From Chara braunii (lineage: Eukaryota > Streptophyta > Charophyceae > Charales > Characeae): 40,511 nt of DNA. Positions 19,301-29,849 of this stretch are shown here, one piece after another. The notes under the pieces are model-generated. The model was given only the letters and a program-made list of their open reading frames with translations. It was not told the DNA's origin and searched no databases. The stretch lies in contig BFEA01000135.1 of NCBI GenBank assembly GCA_003427395.1, positions 163,559-204,069 of the forward strand, in the 5' to 3' direction. The translations under genes and the position numbers were made by a program. The stretch's first letter is position 1, and every line of letters begins with the position of its first letter.

Positions 19301-22300
19301 TGTGGTGTCGAGCTGCCGGGCCTGGCAATACGGAACTCTTCAGTGAGGTCTTCTTAATCCGCTTGAGACATCCATGCTGCGGTATTTTCTGTCCAACTAA
19401 GTACCTGATAGTCAAGACCTGAGACAATGTCGGCTCGTCTTCCTCGAGGCGACTGCGCCGTCAGTTTTGCAATATAGCGCCTTCCTCACCTTTTCTCTCG
19501 TATAGGATATAGATTGCTTTTTCCGTTCCAAGATCTCTGCAAGGTAGATCTATTTCTGTCGTTTGGAAACTGGGTTTTGCATGGCCGGAATTTTGCAGTT
19601 CGGTACGTGCGGGTAATCCAACGACTGGTCGACAGTGGAGGCCGTTGTCGAGTGCTATGTGTGTGGTCCTAAGAAGGTGGAGAGGACGGGAGTTGGTAGA
19701 ATGACAAGTGCCGGTGCTGGTGTTTATCTGGCTGTGAAAGGGCGCATGAGAAGGGTCTGTTCTGGAGGAGCTTATGACGATGTGGAATATCTAGTTTTTA
19801 AGAAAGAATTGTGGATTTACAAAAGAATTGACTTGGTCGGTCTTCTGTTTGTGGTCATTGGGGACTGTGGACTGTTCGTAACACGTGCGTTGGATTGACG
19901 GCTTGTTGTGTATGTCGGCACACACATGAGACCGAACGAAGGTGAGAATGAGAGAATGATTGAGGAAATGTTTCTGCAATGCTGAAATAGAGACTTCATC
20001 CTTCGGAAACGCGCAGTTAATAGTTGTATGTCATTTCAGTTTTGTAACTGATAAGCTGCAAAGCATATGCTGTTGTTTGGGTTGAATGTATGGACCAACT
20101 CGTGTATGGACTCCCGTTATGACTGGCTCCGCGCTGTTATGTGGGGTGCATGTGCTTCGACGTAATTTCAGCTGCATGTGCTTTCACGTAATTGCAGCTC
20201 TTGTCTTCGTCCATTTCAGCTCTGAAAACACAGCCTACCGTAATTTGTCATATTCCCGGGGAACCTTTCAATGCTCTGGAAGCACGTACATTGTTCGTTC
20301 GGGTGCCTTTGTGGTGTTTGCGTCCCTCTCAGCGCTGATAGGAAAAGATAAGAGATTTTTGTATTTCATGGGAACTTGTGTATGCTCTGGTTGAGGTACG
20401 TTGGGCGTTATAATGCTTTACCATAGTCTGTCATATTCTCGGGTAAACGTTCTATACTCTGGAAGCAAGTACATCGTCCGTTCGGAAGCCTTTGTGGTGT
20501 TTGCGTCCGTTTCAGCGCTGGACTGTGGACTGTTGTTACGGCTTGTTGTGTATCTCAGCACGCGCGAGAGCGAACGCAGGTGAGAATGATTGATGGAAGA
20601 ACAAATGTTTCTGCAGTGCTGAAATAGAGAGACTTGATCCCCGAAAGAAAAAGATATAAGGGGGGTTTATATTTTTGATGAGAACTTGTCTATGCTCTGG
20701 TTGAGGTACATTGGCCGTCATAATGCTTTCTTGATGTTTGCCAGAACGTGCATGTTGCAAGTGGTCTCCTGCTTGCTTCTAGATGAGAGCGCGTCCATTC
20801 TTCCTGTGTGCCGGCTCGGGTATTGAACTGCCTTTCACCACGAAGTAGGCGTATTTAGGCATTCATTGGTCTTAGAATCTGCTCTACGTCTTATTCGCCG
20901 CCGGAGATATCCGTGCGGGGTGCACGTGGGAGAGGATCGTTTTCGACGAATGAAAAACGAGTCTTTATGTTCTCTCAGAGGAACCAGAACAAACATGGGT
21001 GTGTCCTTCGTTGTACTCCCACGTGCAACTGGAATTCTATCCGTGTGGCATTCTGAGTCGTCAACGCGGGCGAATCAAGAAGTTTATAACGGCAGGTCTG
21101 TGTTGCTGTGCCTTGGTAGGAAGATTCGGTGTGTCATGAGTGGGGATCTCCTTTCTGAAAGATGCGATATCGATTTCGGTATACTCACGGGAGGGGTCGT
21201 CTCAGAGCCTGTACATTTGGACGTGTCATGAGTGGGGATTTACTTGCTGAAATGATGCAGTATACTCGCACGAGGACTGTACTCGCACGTGGATTTCTGG
21301 AAATGTATCCGATTAAGGGAATGATTCACTCTCCATTTGTTGCACATGTCGAGAGTAGTGGAGCGAGAGGCGTAATGTCTATTAGTTCGACGAGTTCGTC
21401 GTGTTGCTCCCCTGCTGCTCGCCGACTCTCTCTCTCTCTCTCTCTCTCTCTTCCCACCTCCCCCCTCCCGCCCCAAAACAGTGCGCCACTCGTAACGTTT
21501 CCGATGAGAATGAATGCTGGCGCTGCAACGGGCAAATTGCTTCTCGTTTTCCTGTGTCTCCCTTGCCCTCCGCCCACCGAACGTTTTGTTTCCTTGGAAC
21601 GAAAGTTGTTTGTCGGTTTTTTTTCCCCCTAAGTTGACCGCCCCGAGGAAGACTGGCCGAGGAAGAGTGGCCTCCAGAAGTCTCAGCCGTTAACGTGCAG
21701 CGACAAGGAAAAGAGTCTGGCCGAGCTTCTGGTTGTTTATAATTTTGCTTTCTGGACCCGATATACTTGTTGGGCCCGGTCGAACGCACGCTTTCCGTCC
21801 GAATGCATGGATTGTTCTATACGGAGGAGTGAGGCCCATGCTGAGATGTGTTTAAACCCACATAAGAGACTGTTTAAACCCACCTGCCCGTTCCGGAAAT
21901 CCGGCCCATCAAGTGGGCCAAGAGACTTGTGTTTACCGTATACGACCCTTCTTAGACCCACTCGTCTTAGACCCACAAGTACTGTGTTTACCAGTACGCC
22001 GAAAAACGACCCTTCTTAGACCCACTTGTCACTGTGCTTACCGTATACGAAGAGGGCCCTCGAATTTTGTAAAGCCATAGAGACTGAGATCTCAGACTGA
22101 AAACTCGATGGAGACCGAACGCTCTCTACAAATGTGTACACGAGGACATGTTGACGGATGACTCGAACTTGACGGATGACTCGAAATGGGCCAAGTAATC
22201 TCGCCAAGTAATCAGAGAAATAACCTGGTTGGACGACTATCCCATGGGCATATGACGAAATTCTGGCAGAGTAGGCTGTCGGAGGCTGTGACGGAGGTAT

Positions 22301-22505
22301 ATGATATGATGAATGTCGACGGAGTGGGAGGTTTGAAAACATCCTGTCGACTTGCATGGGTACAACAGTCGCTCGGCCATCCTCACCCGTTCTTGAGAAG
22401 TTTTGCTGATTTAGGGCCTCGCTGCACTACTCTCCGTATGCACAAAATGAGAATGAATCTTTCGCAATAACTTGGAAGCACGTCTACCCCATTGTGTGGC
22501 CTTAT
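19301..22505. repeat. Intergenic region of diverged local duplications
   Basis: No gene recognised. GGACTGTGGACTGTT with its following CGGCTTGTTGTGTAT and CTGAAATAGAGA blocks occurs at about 19861-19995 and 20519-20635. A CTCTGGAAGCAMGTACAT block occurs at about 20275 and 20457, and a TATGCTCTGGTTGAGGTACR block at 20380 and 20690. A GTGTCATGAGTGGGGAT unit recurs at 21131 and 21223. A (CT)n tract lies at 21426-21450. ACGACCCTTCTTAGACCCAC occurs twice in 21944-22025. These look like successive small duplications, not one transposon. Confidence 0.55.
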
Positions 22506-22580
22506 GGTTATAGCAGGAGGATTTGTACCTGCGACCATTAGGTTAAAAGTCCAATGCTCTATCAACTAAGCTTTCACTGC
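22506..22580 (-). pseudogene. trnK: Mitochondrial-type tRNA-Lys(UUU) pseudogene
   Basis: On the minus strand the sequence reads AGCTTAGTTGATAGAGCATT (D arm), then GGACTTTTAACCTAATGGTC (anticodon loop CTTTTAA, anticodon UUU), then GCAGG and CCTGC T-stem arms. This closely follows plant mitochondrial trnK. An extra CCT in the T loop and an acceptor stem that no longer pairs (GGCAGTG against TATAACC) mark it as a dead copy, likely mitochondrial DNA in the nucleus. A plastid origin fits less well. Confidence 0.7.
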
Positions 22581-24524
22581 CATGTTTTTTGTCTTTTGTG
22601 CATGTGGATAGTGCAGCTCAGCGTTGTGCCCCCTTGACCTAAAGTCTTGCACAAAAAATCACGTTATCCCACTGGAGATGCTTGAGCTCTGTGCTCATCT
22701 TTGTGGATCCCAGGCTATGGTGGTGTTTCTTCTCGGCAGAGTATTTAAGCCCTTCGCTGCATAACATGCATTTGGACTCTTTCTGGACCAGGCACGTTCA
22801 GGTCCAAGCGCCCGAATGGATGTGTTTAGAGTTATCTAGTGGAGCAACGTGCCAAATTGGTAAGTAGATGTGTGTTTCCTCAGGCTGATGCTACCTGCAC
22901 ATCTCAAGTGTTGTGGTGGTCCACACCTGCTCGGGAAGGTGTCTTTTTGTAGTTTTGTGCAGATTACTTACAATTAGAATGAAGAATGAATTATCAAATT
23001 AGTACGCCATCAATCCTCTTTACAGTTGTTTAAAGGAAAATGGAGGATGAATAATCAAACTAGTATGCAATCCGTCCTCTAGAGCTGAGAGCTCCAATTG
23101 TGATTCAACTAGTCGAGAGATTAGGAGATGATGTCGCGAGTGTCGAACTAGTTAATGGTCATTGTACACATTCATGAAACTAGCAGTGAAAGAAGGGGAA
23201 CAAGTGAACGCCCACATGTTGCCGTAGTAAAGAAACACAGATTCCATATGGAACACATGCGAGACACTGTTTGTAGGCTCAAGCCCAATGATGGGCGAGT
23301 ACAAAATGTCTCAATGGGAAACACATGTGGGCAATACTTAGTCTCGTCATAGATTCCCCCTCAAAAAGAAACACGGTAAGAGTTGATCGTTGAACTTATT
23401 AACAGTAGTCGACCGTTACCTTCAAAAAATCCCAAGCAAGAAGGGAATCCTAGGTCATTCAACTTGGAAACGTGTTGAAGGTTCGTTCAAAAACCTCTAA
23501 AAAAGAACACGCAGACCAGAGTATTCAACTTCAAAAAATGCTTGTTTTAAAAACAAACCACGCATCCCCCAAGTCACAATAACCAGACCATTCAACTTAA
23601 AAACAATGTCATTCTTGATGCTTTTTGTGATCCACAATCTTAATGAAGACAACCTTCCTCCCACCTTCCCGCAGTCCGTCCCTTTCAGTTTGAATTCCAA
23701 GCAGTGATCCACAATCTTAATGAAGACAACCTTCCTCCCACCTTCCCGCAGTCCGTCCCTTTCAGTTTGAATTCCAAGCAATAAGACTAGTTGAGCATAT
23801 TCATTTTAACCGTACTAGAGTGATGTATGTAGATAGGGGTGTAATGGGCTCTCACAAGGCAAAGATGATTATCTAACAGTTTCCTTCCTCCAGAATCTCG
23901 CCTCGGTCTGGACAGAGCTCCAACAATCAGAGGCTCCAACAGTCAGAGGGTGGACCTCTCACAAGATCTTGTCACGGCAAAAAACTTAGACTTGAAGTAA
24001 GAAAGGCAGAAGTAGGGGTTTCAGACTCTCGAGATACAAGAGGGGACAATTGAACTCGTGTGAGAGAGCCTTGGTGTTTTGATGCGCACCTGCGTTGTAA
24101 ATTAATTGAATGAATAATTTCATGATTGAATGAATAATTTCATTTAATTATTTGAATTGGGGAAGGGATCGAAGAACGTTTGATAATAAGGTTGCACTCA
24201 ACGTTGCCCACTTCATGGAGAAAGGGGTCTATATCCATAAATATTTATCTACCATAATCGTAAGATGAGTTGGAGAGTCGTATGATAGGTGACTATCTCG
24301 TATGGTGCGGAGAGGACTTATGTAATCAGCGAAGGTGTGGAAGTTTCATGGCTTGCTTTTTTTCAGTTATCAAATTTGGTGTTTTGGTATTCCTAGTTGT
24401 TACAAAACACAGAGGGTTCAATGGAACAAATTGTTATATTCGCGTGTAATTGTTATATTTGCGTGTAATATCTTTCTTGTTTATTGTTTTTTTTTTTTTT
24501 TATTGGGTAGTTCCCATTATTTGG
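22581..24524. other. AT-rich intergenic region
   Basis: No gene recognised. Base composition becomes AT-rich from about 22900. It holds a diverged repeat of GAATTATCAAATTAGTACGC type at about 22985 and 23047, the 77-bp perfect duplication at 23627-23780, and a repeated TGAATGAATAATTTCAT near 24108 and 24126. Confidence 0.45.
23627..23780. repeat. Perfect 77-bp tandem duplication
   Basis: The unit starts GTGATCCACAATCTTAATGA and ends TTTGAATTCCAAGCA. The two copies are identical by eye over the full 77 bp, so the duplication is recent or an assembly artefact. Confidence 0.9.
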
Positions 24525-24626
24525 AGATTAACCAATCGTAATGAGTTTATTGCATACATTCCGGGAGAAGGCCATAATTTACAAGAGCACTTTATTATTA
24601 TGGTTGGAGGAGGTAGAGTTAAAAAC
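24525..24626 (+). pseudogene. rps12: Mitochondrial rps12 fragment 1
   Basis: Translates to [20 protein letters not shown] then [14 protein letters not shown], the conserved central part of ribosomal protein S12 (family pattern [32 protein letters not shown]). It starts and ends abruptly between poly-T tracts, with a Gly for the usual Arg before GGRVK. Likely a nuclear copy of mitochondrial DNA, not a functional gene. Confidence 0.8.
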
Positions 24627-24676
24627 TTTTTTTTTTTTTTTTTTCTTATTTATTATTGGGTAGTTTTTATTATTTG

Positions 24677-24710
24677 GAGATTAACCAATCGAAATGATGT
24701 TATTGCGAAT
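24677..24710 (+). pseudogene. rps12: Mitochondrial rps12 fragment 2 (duplicated)
   Basis: AGATTAACCAATCGAAATGA encodes [11 protein letters not shown]. The preceding poly-T and TATTATTTGG sequence repeats that before fragment 1, so the block from about 24490 was duplicated after insertion, with different substitutions in each copy. Confidence 0.65.
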
Positions 24711-25065
24711 GCGGTCTCGCCAATTACTATCACATAGCAGATTGAAGCGCCATTGCATAGCTAGATTGTCATGTATACTTTGTCATTCTTTGGCTATGGT
24801 ATGCTGCCAAATTCAAGCTTAGCCCCGGCTAAGGTCTTTGCTATAGCAGGCAAATCCTAAAGAAAAACACGTAATGGCTGGAAACCAGGTTTCGAAATCC
24901 AAACTCCCAGCTCACTCTTTCGAGCCACATTTCTTCGTAGAGGCTCGCTCGAGCAGAAAGATCTGGCCAGAGTGGTTGGAGACACTCGAAGAGACTCGCC
25001 AGAGTCGTAACTGGATGATATCGGGCGACTTCCTGATTGGAGTCATCCATCATGCATGAGGTTAT

Positions 25066-25230
25066 TTCAGGAGAAGGCCATAATTTAGAAGAGCACTCTA
25101 TTGTTATGGTTCGAGGAGGTAAAATTTGCTTGGTGTAAAATAACATTGTATTCGAGGAGTGAAAGACTTACAGGATTTTCTAATCGATGTCGAGAGGGAT
25201 CAAAATATGGTACCAAAAAAAAAACAAATT
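25066..25230 (+). pseudogene. rps12: Mitochondrial rps12 fragment 3 (central to C-terminus)
   Basis: It reads SGEGHNLEEHSIVMVRGGK, then after frameshifted sequence NRCREGSKYGTKK near 25176-25218, matching the S12 C-terminal GRRxGRSKYGxKKPK pattern. It therefore spans the segment missing from fragments 1 and 2. Frameshifts and an internal poly-A expansion show it is not functional. Confidence 0.7.
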
Positions 25231-27005
25231 GAAATATGAACCGAAAAATCTCAAAAGTTATGCTCTTTGAGCTTTTGATTTTAGAGGATTGCAAGGTACA
25301 ACAATTGATACGAGTTTGTTATTGTTCTAATATTTTTACAGCAAGTTTACTGAAGTCATAAAAATATTTGTGTTAATAATCAAATTATCCATTGACCTAG
25401 CTTTCAAGTTTTCAGTGGTGATCCGGCAATGGTGGCCAAGACGTAGCAAAGATGACCGAATGAAAGTTAATGCACATAATAACAACGCTCGACCTCCAAG
25501 CTGTTGAAGTGACTCCTTTTACAGAAGTCAGATCACACCTTCAAGCCGCGACTTCGTTTCCTCTGATCAATCTTTCGCTACGCAACCAAAATGGACTGCA
25601 TTCAAATAAAGCACACCCCTGTGCTCTATATGAAGTGCGATCGAAGTACGACAAACTCAACTGAGACTATGCTCACAGCAACTGTGAGCAGCGGCAAGGC
25701 ACTGTGGCAGTGCACAACACTAAACACAATCGTTACGGTTACACACTCAGAGATGCATAACGAGAAACACAACAAATTGCAGCTACTCAAACCAGCAGCA
25801 GCTTCTTCGAAAGTCAAGTAACAATATCTGGTTACAGACAAGCGCTGTTACGGTAGCAGCAGACTGATAACACAACAATTTCGTTTGTGAGGCAGCATCA
25901 TTTGTGCTCGATCGGTACTACCAGACTTCAGGCCTAATGGTGGACGTTTGTTGCTACTAGGAACATCGACAGTCTGGATGAAGAGCAAATAATTATGCTG
26001 AGGAGGAACGACTTGTCCAAGCAGGCAGTTTGTTCAACCCAACAACAACATATGTGTGACACAATTAAAACTCGGCAGCAACCTCCTGAATAACGATATC
26101 ATAAACAAGCGGCAATGTAAAAGCAATAACGTTTTTTTAGCTCGAAGGCTAGCAACAACAGTTTTGTTAGTCCAAAAAATGCATACCAGCAACAACAGTC
26201 TGATCACAAACAATGGCTTGAGGTTGTAAGCAATGGATAAGGTCGTTCAGTAGTTTGCACATCATTCTGAAACTTCGTTGTGATCTAAAACTATGCAGTG
26301 ATTTGGGGTACTGTAACACCACCCTTGGGGTACTGTAACACCACCCCAGGTTATCACACGACCTTCCTACCGCCTCGGCAACCCCTGTACATCCGGCCAA
26401 CTCTTCCACAGTGTTCGTGCAACCTCACAGGCACAGGAAATGAGATGCCTGAAAATGAATGATGACGGTGAAAGAGAGCCCAACGACGGACACTATTAAG
26501 ATCGAAGTAACCATCTTTATTGCATTAAAAATGTGTAGATATAGTTTTTAAAGGTTAGTGAAAAATCGTCACTACCTTTCTCATACAGTGGTGGTGGGTG
26601 AGGCCTTGCGAGTTTCGAAAGCGAAAGGGCAACGAAGTCCGGCGTCGAACGACGACCACCAAAGACACGTGCCCCAAGAACGTGAAAGGTAGTGCTTGTT
26701 TAAGCTCAATCACTTCAGTTACCCATCAAATGTGAACAGGACGACCCAAGCATTTTCATTATCAATATGGTATTAAGGGGAACCTTTTAGTGGCGGTCAT
26801 ATCTTGGTTCATCATGATGCCTCTAACGAGAGAACATCTGGTGGCTACACCCAGTAGTAGGTGGGATACTTGCTAAAGTTGGTTGGTAAATCATATGAAA
26901 TACATCACAGATTAATTGGATATACCATAAGCGAATACCATACTATAACCTAATTAACTACTCGTAGAATAAGCAGTAACCCTTTTTAAATTATCTCTAT
27001 ACCTT
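25231..27005. other. AT-rich intergenic region
   Basis: I recognise no gene, tRNA or transposon. The only clear repeat is a 23-bp tandem unit TTGGGGTACTGTAACACCAC at about 26302-26345, present twice. AT-rich composition ends sharply near 27005. Confidence 0.4.
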
Positions 27006-27009
27006 ATAA

Positions 27010-27285
27010 AAACTGCAACGGGCCCACCGTAACGGCAGACGCCGGGCCCAGCGGGAACTGCACGACGGGAACGAGGCGAGGAGGCAGCCCCGCGGCGCAG
27101 GCAAGTTCGAGGCAGTCCCATTCGAGCGGGGTGTCGCGGCGCGCGGCGCTTTGGAGGCGGTCCCATTCGGGCGGGGTCTCGGGGCGCGTGTCCTTTCGGC
27201 GCGTTCGGCCAGCGTCCCGCGGGCGGCCGCGTCGCGTGTTGTTTCGCTGTGCGCGCGGCATTGGTTTGACGCCGGCCGGCACACA
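27010..27285. other. GC-rich block with 39-bp degenerate repeat
   Basis: This block is very GC-rich and CpG-rich against AT-rich sequence on its left. It contains AGGCAGTCCCATTCGAGCGG (27110) and AGGCGGTCCCATTCGGGCGG (27149) units of about 39 bp. Frames on both strands are open only because GC-rich DNA has few stops. I do not recognise a gene; it could be a CpG-rich promoter or foreign DNA. Confidence 0.45.
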
Positions 27286-27312
27286 CACACACACACGAAC
27301 GATTCATTCCGA

Positions 27313-27372
27313 TTTCGTTATCCTATCGATGGAAGTAGCATGACGCGAGCCACGAGGTTGGAGATTTATCGG

Positions 27373-27446
<74 letters not shown>

Positions 27447-27973
27447 AANNNNNNNNNNNNNNNNNNNNNNNNNNNNNNNNNNNNNNNNNNNNNNNNNNNN
27501 NNNNNNNNNNNNNNNNNNNNNNNNNNNNNNNNNNNNNNNNNNNNNNNNNNNNNNNNNNNNNNNNNNNNNNNNNNNNNNNNNNNNNNNNNNNNNNNNNNNN
27601 NNNNNNNNNNNNNNNNNNNNNNNNNNNNNNNNNNNNNNNNNNNNNNNNNNNNNNNNNNNNNNNNNNNNNNNNNNNNNNNNNNNNNNNNNNNNNNNNNNNN
27701 NNNNNNNNNNNNNNNNNNNNNNNNNNNNNNNNNNNNNNNNNNNNNNNNNNNNNNNNNNNNNNNNNNNNNNNNNNNNNNNNNNNNNNNNNNNNNNNNNNNN
27801 NNNNNNNNNNNNNNNNNNNNNNNNNNNNNNNNNNNNNNNNNNNNNNNNNNNNNNNNNNNNNNNNNNNNNNNNNNNNNNNNNNNNNNNNNNNNNNNNNNNN
27901 NNNNNNNNNNNNNNNNNNNNNNNNNNNNNNNNNNNNNNNNNNNNNNNNNNNNNNNNNNNATAGAATGAGCAAA
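27313..27973. mobile_element. TIR element with microsatellite core, copy 1 (contains gap)
   Basis: The left end TTTCGTTATCCTATCGATGG is inverted relative to the TAGAATGAGCAAA end after the gap. Inside lie CGAGCCACGAGGTTGGAGAT, then (CT)n and (CA)n tracts, then N bases. The interior is the reverse complement of copy 2, so the two copies sit in opposite orientation. Confidence 0.6.
27449..27959. other. Assembly gap (511 N)
   Basis: Unsequenced. It directly follows (CA)n and A7, which probably broke the assembly; its true length may differ from the number of Ns. Confidence 0.99.
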
Positions 27974-28025
27974 TCAAAAAGTGGTAGTGTATGTTCCCGC
28001 GTTTCAGCGGAAGATTCATTCCAAT

Positions 28026-28056
28026 TTTGCTCATCCTATCGATGGAATATGCGTGT

Positions 28057-28087
<31 letters not shown>

Positions 28088-28172
28088 GGGAGAGAGAGAG
28101 AGAGAGAGAGAGTCGATAAGTCTTCAACCTTGCGCCTCACCGCGCGCTACTTGCGTCGATAGAATGAGCAAA
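28026..28172. mobile_element. TIR element with microsatellite core, copy 2
   Basis: Ends TTTGCTCATCCTATCGATGG and, reverse-complemented, TTTGCTCATTCTATCGACGC form a 20-bp inverted repeat. The core is (GT)n, about 20 G, then (GA)n, then AGTCGATAAGTCTTCAACCT. It is about 147 bp with no coding capacity. Target duplication not clear, so superfamily unassigned. Confidence 0.6.
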
Positions 28173-28245
28173 CTGTCCCCATCAGAGAGTGTTGCTGTGC
28201 GCCACAGCGTAGCCGTGGTGGGGTCCACTTGTTTTGTATAATTTA

Positions 28246-28605
28246 TGTAGTTGCCGTAAAAAATGATGTCAGAACTCTCACAAAAGTAATCACAATTAAA
28301 GTCTTGGGTGCATATTCAAATAAGGGAGAACACCTTGCCATCATGAAAACACCTGCTGTTACAATAGTAGTTGCATGAATCAGAGCTGATACTGGGGTAG
28401 GGCCCACCGTAGTGTAGGTAACCAAGTATAAAGTCTTATTTGTGCGGATTTTCCTGCAACTTCAATAAAGAGTAAAAGGTTGATGTAAAGTGTTCCACCA
28501 ATTACAAAAAACATTATTATAGGTATATTTATGAGACGTATACAAACAAAGAGAGAAGCTATATTTGCAGAGAATAATAAAAAACGTAATGCACCTAAAT
28601 AGACA
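28246..28605 (-). pseudogene. nad5: Mitochondrial nad5 fragment
   Basis: On the minus strand 28246-28410 encodes [20 protein letters not shown] and [20 protein letters not shown], then SFFTATT, the conserved proton-channel core of NADH dehydrogenase subunit 5 (complex I). The sequence before it, in another frame, reads [20 protein letters not shown], the matching upstream part of NAD5, so there is a frameshift near 28410. A stop follows at 28243-28245. This is decayed mitochondrial DNA in the nucleus. Confidence 0.82.
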
Positions 28606-28618
28606 AATAGCTGTTAGA

Positions 28619-28813
28619 AAGATTGACTATATCCGCTATGCCGACGACTTCCCGATTGACGACCTAGAACATTAGCTGATAGAATATGAAGTTTGGTGCC
28701 ACAATTCCTCAAAGTATGGCTTAGCCTTCGACCCTTCAAAGCAGTTTCGAAGTTCGAGCCCCTACTTTGTTGACCTTGAGTGTGCGATAGCTAACTCAAG
28801 TTCCAACGTATAG
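28619..28813 (+). pseudogene. Reverse-transcriptase-like fragment (YADD motif)
   Basis: In one frame, with a single TAG at 28673, it reads KIDYIRYADDFPIDDLEH then IEYEVWCHNSSKYGLAFDPS. YIRYADDF resembles the catalytic motif of group II intron-type and related reverse transcriptases, and GLAF followed by YFVDLEC fits the strand after it. It is only about 64 codons long and close to mitochondrial debris, so a mitochondrial intron ORF is possible, but so is another retroelement. Confidence 0.4.
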
Positions 28814-29730
28814 CGAAGTGATTGAACTCTCATATTGCCATGAGAAAAAACCATTTTGCGCCCACAAAATAAATCCAAGAACCGGCTGGTAGCATCAAAG
28901 ATTATTCCAACTGGACCAATCTCTATGCCTCCTCTCTAGTCTCATTCCCCTACTAACATCAGTAGTTTCTGCTTAATCTAGATTGAAGGGGTCAATGACC
29001 TTTTCGATTAAGGACACTAAATATGCAAAGGATGGTACAAGAAGCCGCATTACCTCCTGAATGCTACGTGTGTGCTTTACCAAGAGAGGTAGATCACAGG
29101 TTGTATGCATTTAATCCCTCCCCGCTTTTACGGGTATTCCCACTTCAATTGTTGAATGACTGTCTGTGGTGAGTGAAGAGCTATAGGGGCATGATGTTCT
29201 AGGTTGGAGGCCTATCCGCCCTCGCTTGAAGTTGTTGTTGCTCTAATGCTTTGGGCACCGGGCCCATTTTAGCAAATGGTTGATTGATTAAAATCAAGCG
29301 GGGGATAATAACACGTTTCTTTGCATCGGTAGAAAAACGTGACCTTTTGCAGTTCTCATACCCTTACTTCTTTTTGGGGTCCGCTTTCACCCGAGGACCA
29401 CTCAAATGCCCCCCACTTCTTTTCGGGGTCCGCTTCCAGCCGAGGACCGGTCCTTCCTTTTTCCAAAGGTCCCGCTTCTACCAAAGCTAGCTATAGGTAG
29501 TCCGAAATTTTGCCAAGGAAATGTTTTTTGCCTCTTACGAACCCACTTTGCGTCCTGGTCTGTCACTGCCGAAATGCGACACCTTGACGTAGACGTGGAA
29601 GCCCACTAGACCGCAGCCTTAGGGCTGCGAACTGTGCCCCCCCCCCCCCCTTTTGATCTTTCTCGACCCCTATCGGGTAACAATAGTATCTAAAGTCGAC
29701 ACTCTCTCACACACCACACGCAACCAGCTG
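28814..29730. other. Intergenic with tRNA-like relic and 49-bp duplication
   Basis: No gene seen. On the minus strand, sequence at about 29050-29100 resembles the tRNA-like head at 29735-29838, sharing GTAGCATTCAGGAGGT. A CTTCTTTTTGGGGTCCGCTT unit repeats at 29368 and 29417 with GAGGACC ends. A run of 14 C lies at 29637-29650. Confidence 0.45.
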
Positions 29731-29734
29731 ACTA

Positions 29735-29838
29735 TCTCAGTTGGTTGGCACCAAGAGTGCCATGTGCAACCATGGGGATTGAACCCACGACATCCTGAAT
29801 GCCACTTGCGTACCTAGCCAATTGAGCTAGGCCGTTGG
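29735..29838 (-). mobile_element. tRNA-derived SINE-like sequence
   Basis: On the minus strand it reads GCCTAGCTCAATTGGCTAGG (box A-like), a TGGCA-TTCAGGA-TGTCG arm that can form an anticodon stem-loop with CAG, and GTGGGTTCAATCCCCATG (box B-like). The acceptor ends do not pair, and a related head occurs near 29050-29100, so a SINE or tRNA pseudogene is more likely than a working tRNA. Confidence 0.5.
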
Positions 29839-29849
29839 ATTACATATGA

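Noticed and set aside
20086-21632. Plus-strand open frames in the downstream duplicated region
   Set aside because: They cross duplicated non-coding blocks and a CT microsatellite, and no family is recognised.
23627-23780. CRISPR-like direct repeats
   Set aside because: There are only two adjacent copies without spacers, and this is a eukaryotic nuclear context.
24450-24737. A functional rps12 gene transferred to the nucleus
   Set aside because: Only fragments with frameshifts and poly-T breaks are present, and there is no start region or targeting peptide.
27151-28127. Open frames of over 200 codons around 27.2-28.1 kb
   Set aside because: They run through the N gap and microsatellites.
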